Shown piece after piece: positions 25,041-31,087 of a DNA stretch of 40,681 bases; the stretch's first letter is position 1, and each line of letters opens with the position of its first letter. Origin of the DNA: a virus. The translations under genes were made by a program, and so were the position numbers. The notes below the pieces were generated by a model. It worked only from the letters and a program-made list of their open reading frames with translations. It searched no databases and had not been told where the DNA came from. Location of the stretch: positions 1 to 40,681 of the IMG/VR virus record IMGVR_UViG_3300008106_000007; one strand, written 5' to 3'.

Positions 25041-25123
25041 TTGTGCTTAAATTAAAATTTGTACTATCAATCGGCTTTAGTGCTGGAAATCCCCAACGAA
25101 CGCAAAGCCCCGAACCGTTAGCA
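24990..25123 (-). repeat. attC-like site, distal arm inside the methyltransferase gene
   Basis: Proximal arm AACGGTTCGGGGCTTTGCGT (then TCGTTGGGG) pairs with the distal arm, complement AACAGTGGTTTTGCGTCATT (then GGGGG). The loop holds AATTTTAATTTAAGCACAAATG, the methyltransferase start (shown here as two parts: AATTTTAATTTAAG and CACAAATG). Confidence 0.8.
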
Positions 25124-25128
25124 AACAG

Positions 25129-25509
25129 CTACTCAACCTTGTCGCCAAAATTTATCTTTAGTCTTTCGTATTCTAAAATATCTTGTTCTTCATTTATTTC
25201 ATCAATGCTTTTTACTAATTCAAGTTCACTTTCATCATACCACGAACTACTATTATTTTCAAATAAGTGTTTTAATGAATATTGTTGTTTTCTCCTATCG
25301 TCAGAACCGCCATATTTTTGCGAGTATGAATACTCCACCTGATACAATTTTTCTTTATCTTTATTTACGGATATTTCTGAAAACCAACTGCTAGGTCTTG
25401 ATATTTTAACAATTTCTCCAATATGAAATTTTTGTCCTTCTGGAGTTTCTTTTTTAGGTGGAACTTTTTGCATTAGTTCAGCCACCATTTTATAAGTTTC
25501 TCTATCCAT
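25129..25509 (-). CDS. Unknown protein paired with the XRE regulator
   Basis: 126 aa. The segment FHIGEIVKISRPSSWF (about 28-43) looks like the start of an SH3/Tudor-like barrel, and SSSWYDESELELV closes it; the C-terminus is an acidic helix. It lies 11 bp after the XRE gene with no site between, so the two form one unit. The 3' cassette end (GCTAACGG) does not match the 5' end before the XRE gene (GTTATGCG), which suggests two fused cassettes. Confidence 0.55.
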   Translation of the reverse strand: MDRETYKMVAELMQKVPPKKETPEGQKFHIGEIVKISRPSSWFSEISVNKDKEKLYQVEYSYSQKYGGSDDRRKQQYSLKHLFENNSSSWYDESELELVKSIDEINEEQDILEYERLKINFGDKVE

Positions 25510-25520
25510 TTTGTTGTGAA

Positions 25521-25811
25521 TTAAAAGAACTCGTTAATCATAGCATCTACGGTTGGTTTTAAGAACCTGAAACACTCTCTTTTGTGTTCAGCAATATCAT
25601 CTTCATTTATTCCAAGCCAAAAGATAATCGGCAAAGGAATTTCAAACTCTTTTGATATTGTTTCTAATACGCTAATATTTGGAGTTTTTGCTCCAGTTTC
25701 AATTTGTGATAAGTAAGTTTGAGTAATACCTATCAATTTTGCGAACTCCGACTGATTTAATCGTGGTGTTCGTTCTTTTCTGATGTTTCTAATTGCTATT
25801 CCTACATTCAT
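25521..25811 (-). CDS. XRE-family transcriptional regulator
   Basis: 96 aa. A helix-turn-helix spans residues 4-62: NQSEFAKLIGITQTYLSQIETGAKTP contains the turn and recognition helix, followed by SVLETISKEFEIPL. The C-terminal 35 residues (EHKRECFRFLKPTVDAM) form a family-specific extension. It has its own consensus promoter (25833-25862) inside the cassette, with repeated AAGATAAA-like words around it that could be operators. Could repress itself or phage early promoters; target not shown. Confidence 0.85.
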   Translation of the reverse strand: MNVGIAIRNIRKERTPRLNQSEFAKLIGITQTYLSQIETGAKTPNISVLETISKEFEIPLPIIFWLGINEDDIAEHKRECFRFLKPTVDAMINEFF

Positions 25812-25832
25812 AATTTTATCTTATTTATTAAG

Positions 25833-25862
25833 CAAAGGTAATAATTATTTCTGAAAAAACAA
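25833..25862 (-). promoter_or_regulatory. Consensus promoter of the XRE cassette
   Basis: Minus strand: TTG (25862-25860), exactly 19 bases, then TACCTTTG (25840-25833). This is a perfect Bacteroidetes sigma-A promoter. AAGATAAATTTG overlaps the upstream end and AAGATAAAATT lies before the ATG, candidate binding words for the regulator. It is the only full-consensus promoter noticed inside either array. Confidence 0.8.
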
Positions 25863-25886
25863 ATTTATCTTAAAAATATTAACTAC

Positions 25887-26018
25887 GCATAACACACGTT
25901 TGGCAAAAAAGTGGGTTTAGTGCTAAATTCAACATTCGTACTTCATATTGGCATTTGTGCTAAACCGAAAGTTTGTGCTTTCAAGTCCGCTTCTTCGCCA
26001 AGCGTTTTAACGTTAGCA
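25887..26018 (-). repeat. Complete attC-like site
   Basis: Proximal arm AACGTTAAAACGCTTGGCGA (then AGAAGCGG) pairs with the distal arm, complement AACACACGTTTGGCAAAAAA (then GTGGG). Loop is long and T/A-rich with no clear start region. Confidence 0.75.
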
Positions 26019-26025
26019 GAAATGG

Positions 26026-26370
26026 CTACGATACCGCTTCAATAACAAGAGTTAGGAATTTACCTTCACAATCTTGTAACTCATTAAACAAATCGTGACC
26101 ACCTACAACCAAATGTTCTTCAAGTTCCATAATTGTATAGTCAGAATAGGCATCTAAAACAAATTCTAATTCATCAACATTCCCACCAATTGTTTTTAAA
26201 ATCAATGCTTCTTTTGCTTCGTCTTCTGTAACTTCTTTATCCGTTACATAGTATCTAACAAAAACATTATCACCCTTTTTGAAGTCTGTTTCTACATCTT
26301 CAACTAAATACGAACCACCACATTTCAAGCGACCGTATTCGTCAATTTCTAAAATTCCTTTGTAAATCAT
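26026..26370 (-). CDS. Cassette: acidic protein of unknown function
   Basis: 114 aa, acidic, with a beta-rich first half (GILEIDEYGRLKCGGSYLVE) and an FVRYYVTDKEVTEDEAKEAL segment. The end has VVGGHDLFNELQDCEGKFL. Proteins with this shape (KGILEIDEYGRL...GGHDL) occur as hypothetical accessory genes in Bacteroidetes. Cassette ends match at 14 of 15 bases (GTTAGCAGAAGTGGC against GTTAGCAGAAATGGC). Function unknown. Confidence 0.6.
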   Translation of the reverse strand: MIYKGILEIDEYGRLKCGGSYLVEDVETDFKKGDNVFVRYYVTDKEVTEDEAKEALILKTIGGNVDELEFVLDAYSDYTIMELEEHLVVGGHDLFNELQDCEGKFLTLVIEAVS

Positions 26371-26418
26371 TTTTATTACGTTTTTAAATTAATACCCTTG
26401 TAAATTAACCGCCACTTC

Positions 26419-26532
26419 TGCTAACAAAGGCTTGTAGCAATAGGGGCAGAAGTGCAAGTTTTGAGCCTTAGTACTTCTATTAGGCTGTGGTGCAAGAAAA
26501 CCCCCACATCGCAAAGCCCCGAAACGTTAACA
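26419..26532 (-). repeat. Complete attC-like site
   Basis: Proximal arm AACGTTTCGGGGCTTTGCGA (then TGTGGGG) pairs with the distal arm, complement AACAAAGGCTTGTAGCAATA (then GGGG). Confidence 0.75.
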
Positions 26533-26560
26533 TCAATGCTATATTTATTTTTTATAAGAA

Positions 26561-26911
26561 CTATATTCTTTCCATATAATTCAAAGTAATAGGCAGTCCA
26601 GTTAGTAAGCTTTCATTCACAAAAACTGATTTATTATTTTGTGATTTATCGTGCCAAACTTCAACAATATTTTTATCTACGAAAACGCAAGTAAAATCTT
26701 TTACCATTACTCTTTTTCCTAAAATGTAATTCATTGTATAGCCACGTTTTTTAAGATAATCTTCAATTAACTTTTCGTCAATTTCTTTTACACTTTCTTT
26801 TGAAACTTTACTTTTTGCCTGTATGTAAAGCATTTCAACGTGTTCTTTAACATTGTGTAATGCTTTTTGATAAAGACTTTCAATGTAAGCATCTAAACTC
26901 ATAGTATTCAT
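26561..26911 (-). CDS. Cassette: unknown protein
   Basis: 116 aa from ATG at 26911 (MNTMSLDAYIESLYQK); the frame is open upstream through the site core to 26950 but the start context favours 26911. An N-terminal helical half is followed by a beta half (YTMNYILGKRVMVKDFTCVFVDKNIVEVW, in parts). No family recognised. Cassette ends match only partly (GTTAGCATT against GTTAACATC). Confidence 0.55.
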   Translation of the reverse strand: MNTMSLDAYIESLYQKALHNVKEHVEMLYIQAKSKVSKESVKEIDEKLIEDYLKKRGYTMNYILGKRVMVKDFTCVFVDKNIVEVWHDKSQNNKSVFVNESLLTGLPITLNYMERI

Positions 26912-26941
26912 AAGATATTTTAGTTTTAAGAACCGAACTAA

Positions 26942-27073
26942 TGCTAACACAGGTTTGCAAAAATGGCAAGTTCGGGTTTAATTTAAAGTTGTTTTTTATC
27001 TTTGTGGCTCGGTCTTTAACCAAAAAATAAGGTTTACTTTTTTGCCACTTCTGAAAGCCTGATAACGTAAACA
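26942..27073 (-). repeat. attC-like site with altered proximal core
   Basis: The distal arm complement CTAACACAGGTTTGCAAAAA (then TGGC) pairs with GTTATCAGGCTTTCAGAAGT (then GGC) of the proximal arm. The proximal core is TTTACG instead of xTAACG, so this copy may be weakened. The loop includes ACTTTAAATTAAACC. Confidence 0.6.
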
Positions 27074-27079
27074 AATATA

Positions 27080-27310
27080 TTATTCCGAACTTTGTGTTAA
27101 TTGCTTTCGTGAAATATTACTATTATCAAAAATAAGTTTTAATAATTCTGGATTGTCTTTTTTTGAAATTGAAACTGTATTACTAATTTCACGAGCTACT
27201 TTTATAACTCCAATTTTTAAAATTAGTTGACTCGTAATTTGCATTTTTACAAAATCTTTTTTTTCTGTTGTAGAGTACTCAACATCTCTAATATCAATCT
27301 TCATCTCCAT
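27080..27310 (-). CDS. Unknown protein, second gene of a two-gene cassette
   Basis: 76 aa, mixed alpha/beta (VEYSTTEKKDFVKMQITSQL). It overlaps the gene upstream by 17 bp and shares its cassette, with no site between. No family recognised. Confidence 0.5.
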   Translation of the reverse strand: MEMKIDIRDVEYSTTEKKDFVKMQITSQLILKIGVIKVAREISNTVSISKKDNPELLKLIFDNSNISRKQLTQSSE

Positions 27311-27608
27311 AATGTTCTATTTTTAAAATTGTGGTATATTTTGGCAATGTCAAAGTATGTTTACTAATAGTTCCATCAACTTTTACACGTCTAAACCAAT
27401 ACTTAAAATCTCCAGTATTTGCACCAATGTTATAAATAAAAGCCATAGAATTATCTTTTCCATAATCTCTACTTTGCCACCAAACTTTTACTTTATCTCC
27501 AATCTGAAAAGGACTTTTTAAAATTCTTTGTTTTTCGAGTTCTTTTCTTTTATTGTAGTAATCAGTTTCAATTTCTTTTATTTTAGATAAAAATGTTTCT
27601 TTATTCAT
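27294..27608 (-). CDS. Unknown protein with SH3-like segment
   Basis: 104 aa from ATG at 27608 (MNKETFLSKIKEIETDYYNK); an upstream in-frame ATG at 27629 has a poorer context. A helical N-terminus is followed by FQIGDKVKVWWQSRDYGKD, similar in position and pattern to FHIGEIVKISRPSSWF of the gene at 25129, suggesting a shared SH3/Tudor-like barrel. Function unknown. Confidence 0.55.
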   Translation of the reverse strand: MNKETFLSKIKEIETDYYNKRKELEKQRILKSPFQIGDKVKVWWQSRDYGKDNSMAFIYNIGANTGDFKYWFRRVKVDGTISKHTLTLPKYTTILKIEHYGDED

Positions 27609-27654
27609 AATCTTTAATTTTAAATACATTTGTGACTAATTGATAGTTCGGTTC

Positions 27655-27694
27655 TTCGTAATCCCAAACGGTACATAGCACCATTCGTTATGCG
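27655..27694 (-). repeat. attC-like half-site (proximal arm only)
   Basis: Minus strand GCATAACGAATGGTGCTATG continues TACCGTTTGGGA. No matching distal arm was found between here and the gene at 27608 or inside it, so the distal arm was probably lost by deletion. Confidence 0.5.
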
Positions 27695-27722
27695 TCAGCT
27701 TCGAGCAACTTTGTAACCAAAG

Positions 27723-27914
27723 CTACTCAATCGTTATATTTTCGCATCTTTTCCAATCAGGCGAAGCGTTATCTTCATGTTCCCATATTGGGAGTTCGTA
27801 AATAGCAATTAATCTTTCCTTAAAGTCAACTGAAACTATTGGGTATTCTTTTCCTTTATAAATACATACAGTTTTTACTGAAAATCTTGTATTATCAAAT
27901 TCTTCAAATGTCAT
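27723..27914 (-). CDS. Cassette: small unknown protein
   Basis: 63 aa, acidic (MTFEEFDNTRFSVKTVCIYK at the start), beta-rich in the middle (YPIVSVDFKERLIAIYE) with a Trp-containing C-terminus. It looks like a one-domain beta protein. No family recognised. Confidence 0.5.
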   Translation of the reverse strand: MTFEEFDNTRFSVKTVCIYKGKEYPIVSVDFKERLIAIYELPIWEHEDNASPDWKRCENITIE

Positions 27915-27961
27915 TTTATTTTATTTTTTTAAGTTAATATTTGTGTCAAAAAAAGCCGAGA

Positions 27962-28038
27962 ATATAACAATCAATAAACAATAACAGCCGAAATCGTGTT
28001 GGTGTATAGGCTGTCATCGTTTATTTTTAACGTTATGC
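27962..28038 (-). repeat. Complete short attC-like site, 77 bp
   Basis: Proximal arm AACGTTAAAAATAAACGATG (then ACAGCC) pairs with the distal arm, complement AACAATCAATAAACAATAAC (then AGCC). The TAA stop of 28033-28404 is in the core GCATAACG. Confidence 0.7.
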
Positions 28039-28404
28039 AACATATTGAAGCTCAATACCTTTTAAAGCGAAGTACAAATTTTGAAGTTGATGAACGTATT
28101 CTACATCTAATGATAACCATTGCCCCTCAACTCTTAAAGAAACTCTATTGTCATTAAATATTAAGTCAAAATATCCGTTATAAAATAAAAGTTCATCATA
28201 AATATTTTCAAAACCAAACTTCAACAATTTTTCTTCTGTTAGTGGGATTGGTTTTAATTCATTTGGTTTAAAATCAAATACATCACCTTCATTACCTTCA
28301 AAATCTAATAGTATTTGGTCATCAAAAATTCCGACAACTTTCATTTTAAAATCCATTGGAGTATAAACTAAATTACCTACTCTTAATTCATTTGTTTTTA
28401 TCAT
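28033..28404 (-). CDS. Cassette: IPLTEE-family protein, full-length form
   Basis: 123 aa. Starts MIKTNELRVGNLVYTPMDFK, a beta domain found in many Bacteroidetes hypothetical proteins, followed by KPIPLTEEKLLKFGFE, then a beta-rich part and VHQLQNLYFALKGIEL at the C-terminus. 19244-19456 is a short relative sharing the last two motifs. Cassette ends match (GTTATGCGGCGTATT against GTTATGCAACATATT). Widespread but uncharacterised. Confidence 0.7.
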   Translation of the reverse strand: MIKTNELRVGNLVYTPMDFKMKVVGIFDDQILLDFEGNEGDVFDFKPNELKPIPLTEEKLLKFGFENIYDELLFYNGYFDLIFNDNRVSLRVEGQWLSLDVEYVHQLQNLYFALKGIELQYVA

Positions 28405-28427
28405 TTTAATTTGTTAAAAAATACGCC

Positions 28428-28491
28428 GCATAACAGTGGTTACAATCAAACGGGCGAAATATACTGTGTGGATAGCCAGAAACCGTTAGCA
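28428..28491 (-). repeat. Short attC-like site at the promoter-proximal end of the leftward array
   Basis: Cores GCTAACGG (minus, 28490-28483) and GTTATGC (28434-28428) are 55 bases apart. Arm pairing is weak, so the site is assigned mainly by its cores and by the match between the following cassette's two ends. It marks the junction between backbone early genes and the array. Confidence 0.5.
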
Positions 28492-28992
28492 GCAATCATA
28501 AAAGACATCGCTGAAACGTTTTTCGTAACCATATTTTTTAGTTAGTTTATCAATCAACTCATTCGAGTATTTATGAATTTCCGACTTTGGATAGCAAGTA
28601 GGTTCTTGAACAACGCCAGTTCTTACATCAATTAAGTATGTTTCGTAAACGTGTCCTTCACCTAAAAAATATCCAATCTCATAGTCAAAATGATTATCCC
28701 ATACAACCGCTTCATTAAAAGAAAAGGCTACTTCTTTCACTTTTAATTGGTCAGTAATTGACAAGTCAGATTCTATCAATATTTTGCAAATTTTCATTGC
28801 GCGTTTGTGTGTTTTCATAGAATTAAATTGATTAAATCTCTTCAAATCGTATTTAATTGGTTGTTTTAATTTAGGGTCACATTTTCTTGCGTTTTCTAAT
28901 GCTTGTTCAGTATTCCTTTTAATCACTTCATAAGTAGTCGGAAATCGTTTACCTACTTCTACTATTGTTTTGCGTTTGTTTAGTTTGCTCAT
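28486..28992 (-). CDS. Unknown early protein
   Basis: 168 aa, Lys-rich. Contains DYEIGYFLGEGHVYETYLIDVRTG near the C-terminal third and Cys residues at the very end (FYDCC). Its start overlaps the stop of the upstream HTH gene (ATGA at 28989-28992), so it belongs to the backbone operon, while its 3' end carries the first attC-like core. No family recognised. Confidence 0.55.
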   Translation of the reverse strand: MSKLNKRKTIVEVGKRFPTTYEVIKRNTEQALENARKCDPKLKQPIKYDLKRFNQFNSMKTHKRAMKICKILIESDLSITDQLKVKEVAFSFNEAVVWDNHFDYEIGYFLGEGHVYETYLIDVRTGVVQEPTCYPKSEIHKYSNELIDKLTKKYGYEKRFSDVFYDCC

Positions 28993-29183
28993 AATTTCGA
29001 TGCTACTATTATTGTTTTATTATTCTCTAACCATTCGTTAACGGTATTACTCACAAACCAATAAGAAACACCCATCATTTTAGCTATTTCTTGACAATTA
29101 TTATTTTTGTAAGTAAGATAAAATTCAATTATTCTTATTTTTTTAGAACTGAATTTTTGTAATTTATTTAAAGGCTTTGCCAT
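28989..29183 (-). CDS. Small helix-turn-helix protein
   Basis: 64 aa. KNNNCQEIAKMMGVSYWFVSNTVNEWL (residues about 27-53, in two parts) fits a helix-turn-helix of the kind that reads CQEIAKMMGVS-turn-FVSNTVNEW. A basic N-terminus precedes it. Probably binds DNA; may control early or late genes. Its start overlaps a degraded reading frame upstream. Confidence 0.6.
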   Translation of the reverse strand: MAKPLNKLQKFSSKKIRIIEFYLTYKNNNCQEIAKMMGVSYWFVSNTVNEWLENNKTIIVASKL

Positions 29184-29275
29184 AATTCAAGCTTTTATTA
29201 ACTTTAGTAAAATAATCTTCACAGTCTTCTGCTTCAATTTTAGCTTCTAAGCCACGTTTTGCAATTTCAGAATAA
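29164..29275 (-). pseudogene. Out-of-frame continuation of the 29247 gene
   Basis: Downstream of the stop of 29247-29435, the -1 frame reads SEIAKRGLEAKIEAEDCEDY and on to TAA at 29164, with coding-like composition but no start codon. Two stops lie just upstream in this frame. It looks like the lost C-terminal part of the preceding protein after a frameshift near 29270-29285, or a programmed -1 shift. Confidence 0.4.
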
Positions 29276-29435
29276 ATACTTTACTAAATGCAATTCGTCT
29301 CTCTATTGCGTTCTGTGTGTCTTTTTCAAAAGCTAATTTCATCATTGAGTTAATAGCTAATTCAAAATCTTTTTTTTCTTGTTCTACTGTTTTTTGTTTT
29401 TGCCATTCTTTAAATAGTGTGATAATGTTTTTCAT
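29247..29435 (-). CDS. Small helical early protein, possibly frameshifted
   Basis: 62 aa, charged helix (WQKQKTVEQEKKDFELAINS). The end (FILKLQNVA) differs in character from the rest. The frame shift described at 29164-29275 would extend it by about 35 residues. Function unknown. Confidence 0.45.
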   Translation of the reverse strand: MKNIITLFKEWQKQKTVEQEKKDFELAINSMMKLAFEKDTQNAIERRIAFSKVFILKLQNVA

Positions 29436-29461
29436 AATTCTGTTACTTTAAATTCCATAAT

Positions 29462-29596
29462 TTATAATTTTAATAGTTTTTTTACTTTTTTGATTTTTGA
29501 TTTTGCGTAAACATTTTGAATAATCGCATCGTGAGCTTGCTGTAATAGCTTTTTAATTTCAGCCATTTCTTCTGGAGTTATTATTGTTGAGTTCAT
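29462..29596 (-). CDS. Small early protein
   Basis: 44 aa (starts MNSTIITPEEMAEIKKLLQQ), helical with a basic C-terminus (SKIKKVKKLLKL). Its start overlaps the stop of the upstream gene as ATGA (29593-29596), supporting co-translation. No family recognised. Confidence 0.5.
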   Translation of the reverse strand: MNSTIITPEEMAEIKKLLQQAHDAIIQNVYAKSKIKKVKKLLKL

Positions 29597-29847
29597 TCTT
29601 TTATAAATATTTGAGGTTCGGATAATAGTTTTTTTAATGTACGTATAAAGGGATCATTATTACCAATAATCATCATTAAAGCAGTTTCGTGATTTTCAAT
29701 AAACTTTTTAAACTCACATCGAACACTATAAGGCATTTCTAAATTTTCTAAATACTCAAAAAGTCCAATTGTATAACCGTTTAATTGTTCTTCTTTGTTA
29801 TATGGTGCATTTGAATCGTGTTCTGCACCGAATGGGTAATTACTCAT
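29593..29847 (-). CDS. Conserved small early protein
   Basis: 84 aa. The start MSNYPFGAEHDSNAPYN is a recurring N-terminus of small hypothetical proteins in Bacteroidetes phages. The rest is helical and acidic. Function unknown. Confidence 0.55.
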   Translation of the reverse strand: MSNYPFGAEHDSNAPYNKEEQLNGYTIGLFEYLENLEMPYSVRCEFKKFIENHETALMMIIGNNDPFIRTLKKLLSEPQIFIKE

Positions 29848-29848
29848 A

Positions 29849-29962
29849 TTATTTAATTTTAACTATTAATACTAAACATACACAAGCGCATAAAAAAGAT
29901 AAATAAACGCTTTCACAATGTAATCCGATAAAAGCTAATGATAATCCGATTAGTGTTTTCAT
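29849..29962 (-). CDS. Small hydrophobic protein, first gene of the leftward early operon
   Basis: 37 aa, almost all one or two membrane segments (LIGLSLAFIGLHC and YLSFLCACVCLVLIV). It begins 23 bp after the leftward -7 box. Could be a tiny membrane peptide acting early on host physiology; this is inference. Confidence 0.45.
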   Translation of the reverse strand: MKTLIGLSLAFIGLHCESVYLSFLCACVCLVLIVKIK

Positions 29963-29984
29963 AATTTCTGTGTTTTAATTTTGA

Positions 29985-30014
29985 CAAATGTACAACTATT
30001 TTTTACATAAACAA
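29985..30014 (-). promoter_or_regulatory. Leftward early promoter PL
   Basis: Minus strand: TTG (30014-30012), exactly 19 bases, TACATTTG (29992-29985). Full Bacteroidetes consensus. The -33 TTG lies inside the left arm of the 20-bp inverted repeat, so a repressor bound there would block it. It drives the backbone early genes and, with no terminator noticed on the way, probably the leftward cassette array. Confidence 0.8.
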
Positions 30015-30082
30015 TAAAACAATATTGCTTTATTGTAATTTAGAACAATTATAAACTACGTTGCAATATTGTTTTATTGTTT
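30009..30082. promoter_or_regulatory. Divergent operator: perfect 20-bp inverted repeat
   Basis: AAACAATAAAACAATATTGC at 30009-30028 and its exact reverse complement at 30063-30082, 34 bp apart. Each arm holds the -33 TTG of one divergent promoter. Extra partial copies of the words TTTATTG and CAATTAT fill the spacer. This is the layout of a two-promoter switch controlled by one dimeric repressor that might loop or bind cooperatively. Candidate repressors are the products of 30118 and 25521. Confidence 0.75.
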
Positions 30083-30098
30083 TTTGTTTGTATATTTG
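30069..30098 (+). promoter_or_regulatory. Rightward early promoter PR
   Basis: TTG (30069-30071), exactly 19 bases, TATATTTG (30091-30098): full consensus. The TTG is inside the right operator arm. The first gene starts 20 bases downstream (30118). It probably drives the rightward cassette array and the replication genes up to the terminator at 34931. Confidence 0.85.
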
Positions 30099-30117
30099 CC
30101 TTGTAAAATTTTAACAA

Positions 30118-30333
30118 ATGAAAAATAAGTATTTAAAAATTATGTACAAAGGAGAGTTTTTAGACGATTTATCTAAAGCTCTTAATATTAAAAAAGAAAC
30201 TTTACAAGGCTACTTTACAACTGGTAAATTTCCATCAGTTCATTATCAAAGAATTGATAACGCATTAGATGAGAGATTGAAAGCCGACAATGAGGTTAGA
30301 AATATAAGGCTAAACTGCTATGTTAAATTATAG
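30118..30333 (+). CDS. Small Cro/repressor-like DNA-binding protein
   Basis: 71 aa. FLDDLSKALNIKKETLQGYF and the following TTGKFPSVHYQRIDNAL fit a Cro/C1-type helix-turn-helix (helix, turn at NIKK, recognition helix ETLQGYF). As first gene after PR and next to the divergent operator, a Cro-like role is likely. It lies outside the cassettes: its 5' region has no core matching its 3' core. Confidence 0.65.
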   Translation: MKNKYLKIMYKGEFLDDLSKALNIKKETLQGYFTTGKFPSVHYQRIDNALDERLKADNEVRNIRLNCYVKL

Positions 30334-30340
30334 GATATAC

Positions 30341-30475
30341 TATTAACGTTCTCTAGCTTGCACGACTTGCGTGCCTAAACACAGACGAACACAAAAATTA
30401 ATCAAACTTTAAATTTAAAAATTATGTTTACAAACAAAAACTTATTTAGCAATGTGTGCAAGATGGTGTTATTTG
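30341..30475 (+). repeat. attC-like site, distal arm inside the 30424 gene
   Basis: Proximal arm AACGTTCTCTAGCTTGCACG (then ACTTGC) pairs with the distal arm, complement AACACCATCTTGCACACATT (then GC). The loop holds AAACTTTAAATTTAAAAATT directly before the ATG of 30424. Confidence 0.75.
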
Positions 30476-30696
30476 CAGTTTTTTTATCGCTTTTTACGTC
30501 TTGTTCTGAATGGGAAAATAGTTATGATTTTAGAAATTATTTAAGAGATAAACACCCTTATTCTGAAATAATAAAAATAGATTTAGGTTATAATTTTACG
30601 TACCAAGTAAATGATACAATTAATGGCAAAATTCTAATTTATCATTCAGGATTAGAAAAAGCAAGCGTAAAGTTTCATTGTGTAAATTGCCACTAA
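30424..30696 (+). CDS. Cassette: small lipoprotein whose start lies in the site
   Basis: 90 aa from ATG at 30424, or 77 aa from the in-frame ATG at 30463 inside the distal arm. The cassette begins at the core as VLFAVFLSLFTSCSEW, a lipoprotein signal without its own Met; the lipobox is LFTSC. The Met and positive charge (NVCKM) come from the site. The mature part is about 60 aa, ending in CVNCH. Probably anchored in the periplasm or outer membrane; it could alter the host surface. Confidence 0.65.
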   Translation: MFTNKNLFSNVCKMVLFAVFLSLFTSCSEWENSYDFRNYLRDKHPYSEIIKIDLGYNFTYQVNDTINGKILIYHSGLEKASVKFHCVNCH

Positions 30697-30819
30697 CCTT
30701 TACAGCTTTGCGAGGTTGGGAATGTACTCCCAAACTTTCGATTAATCACAAATTTTAAAAGTACAAACAAGACTTTAAATTAAACAATTAACCCAACTAT
30801 TGTATAGCCGTTGTTAGCA
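30691..30819 (+). repeat. Complete attC-like site
   Basis: Proximal arm AACCTTTACAGCTTTGCGAG (then GTTGGG) pairs with the distal arm, complement AACAACGGCTATACAATAGT (then TGGG). The loop holds GACTTTAAATTAAACAATT, with ATT where other loops have ATG. Confidence 0.75.
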
Positions 30820-30840
30820 GTAGTTAGAATACACAAAACT

Positions 30841-31083
30841 ATGTCAGGATGCACATATAACCCATTAGAAAATAAAGTAGGTATTTTAGTTAGTAAAAAA
30901 AGATGTATTATTAATTCAAACTCAATTTTAATTAAAAAAGGAGTTTCTAAAAAAAATGCAATCATAAAAATAAAAGGTTTGGTAATACCTAAAGAAATAA
31001 ACACTAAAATTTATCAATGTTTATTTGTTGATGCAAAAGATGTTGAGCATATTCCGTTTTTTAACGACAATGTTTCTGAATAA
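30841..31083 (+). CDS. Cassette: small basic protein of unknown function
   Basis: 80 aa from ATG at 30841 (MSGCTYNPLENKVGILVSKK), preceded by a typical A-rich start region. An N-terminal Cys pair region and beta-rich middle (IIKIKGLVIPKEINTKIYQC). The cassette is flanked by a 32-bp inverted repeat (30792-30823 and 31081-31112, one mismatch). No family recognised. Confidence 0.55.
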   Translation: MSGCTYNPLENKVGILVSKKRCIINSNSILIKKGVSKKNAIIKIKGLVIPKEINTKIYQCLFVDAKDVEHIPFFNDNVSE

Positions 31084-31087
31084 TTAC

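Larger units (their letters stand above)
20310..28491 (-). mobile_element. Leftward array of integron-like gene cassettes
   Basis: About 17 short cassettes, nearly all transcribed leftward, separated by attC-like inverted repeats described individually. Typical proximal-arm pattern (minus strand): nTAACGTTnn, then a GC-richer arm; distal arm ends in GTTAGnn, GTTATGn or GTTACnn. For most cassettes the 5' end is the reverse complement of its own 3' end (for example GTTAGCAGAAGTGGC at 26425 against GTTAGCAGAAATGGC at 26012). That is expected if one circle had been opened at a GTT core. No integrase gene is present. The early promoter at 29985-30014 feeds the array. The attC reading is inference from this structure; the repeats are directly visible. 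Confidence 0.7.

Noticed and set aside
26880-27074. 64-codon leftward ORF across the attC-like site at 26942-27073
   Set aside because: It coincides with both arms and the loop of the site, lacks a good start codon and runs into the next cassette's first codons; it is best explained as an open frame through the repeat.
20310-28491. CRISPR array or simple interspersed repeats
   Set aside because: Units differ in sequence and length and flank complete genes; only short cores and arm pairing are shared, and no cas gene is present.
20628-28491. Hairpins between small genes as ordinary intrinsic terminators
   Set aside because: Arms are separated by long loops, lack T tracts after the stem, and several lie inside coding sequence.
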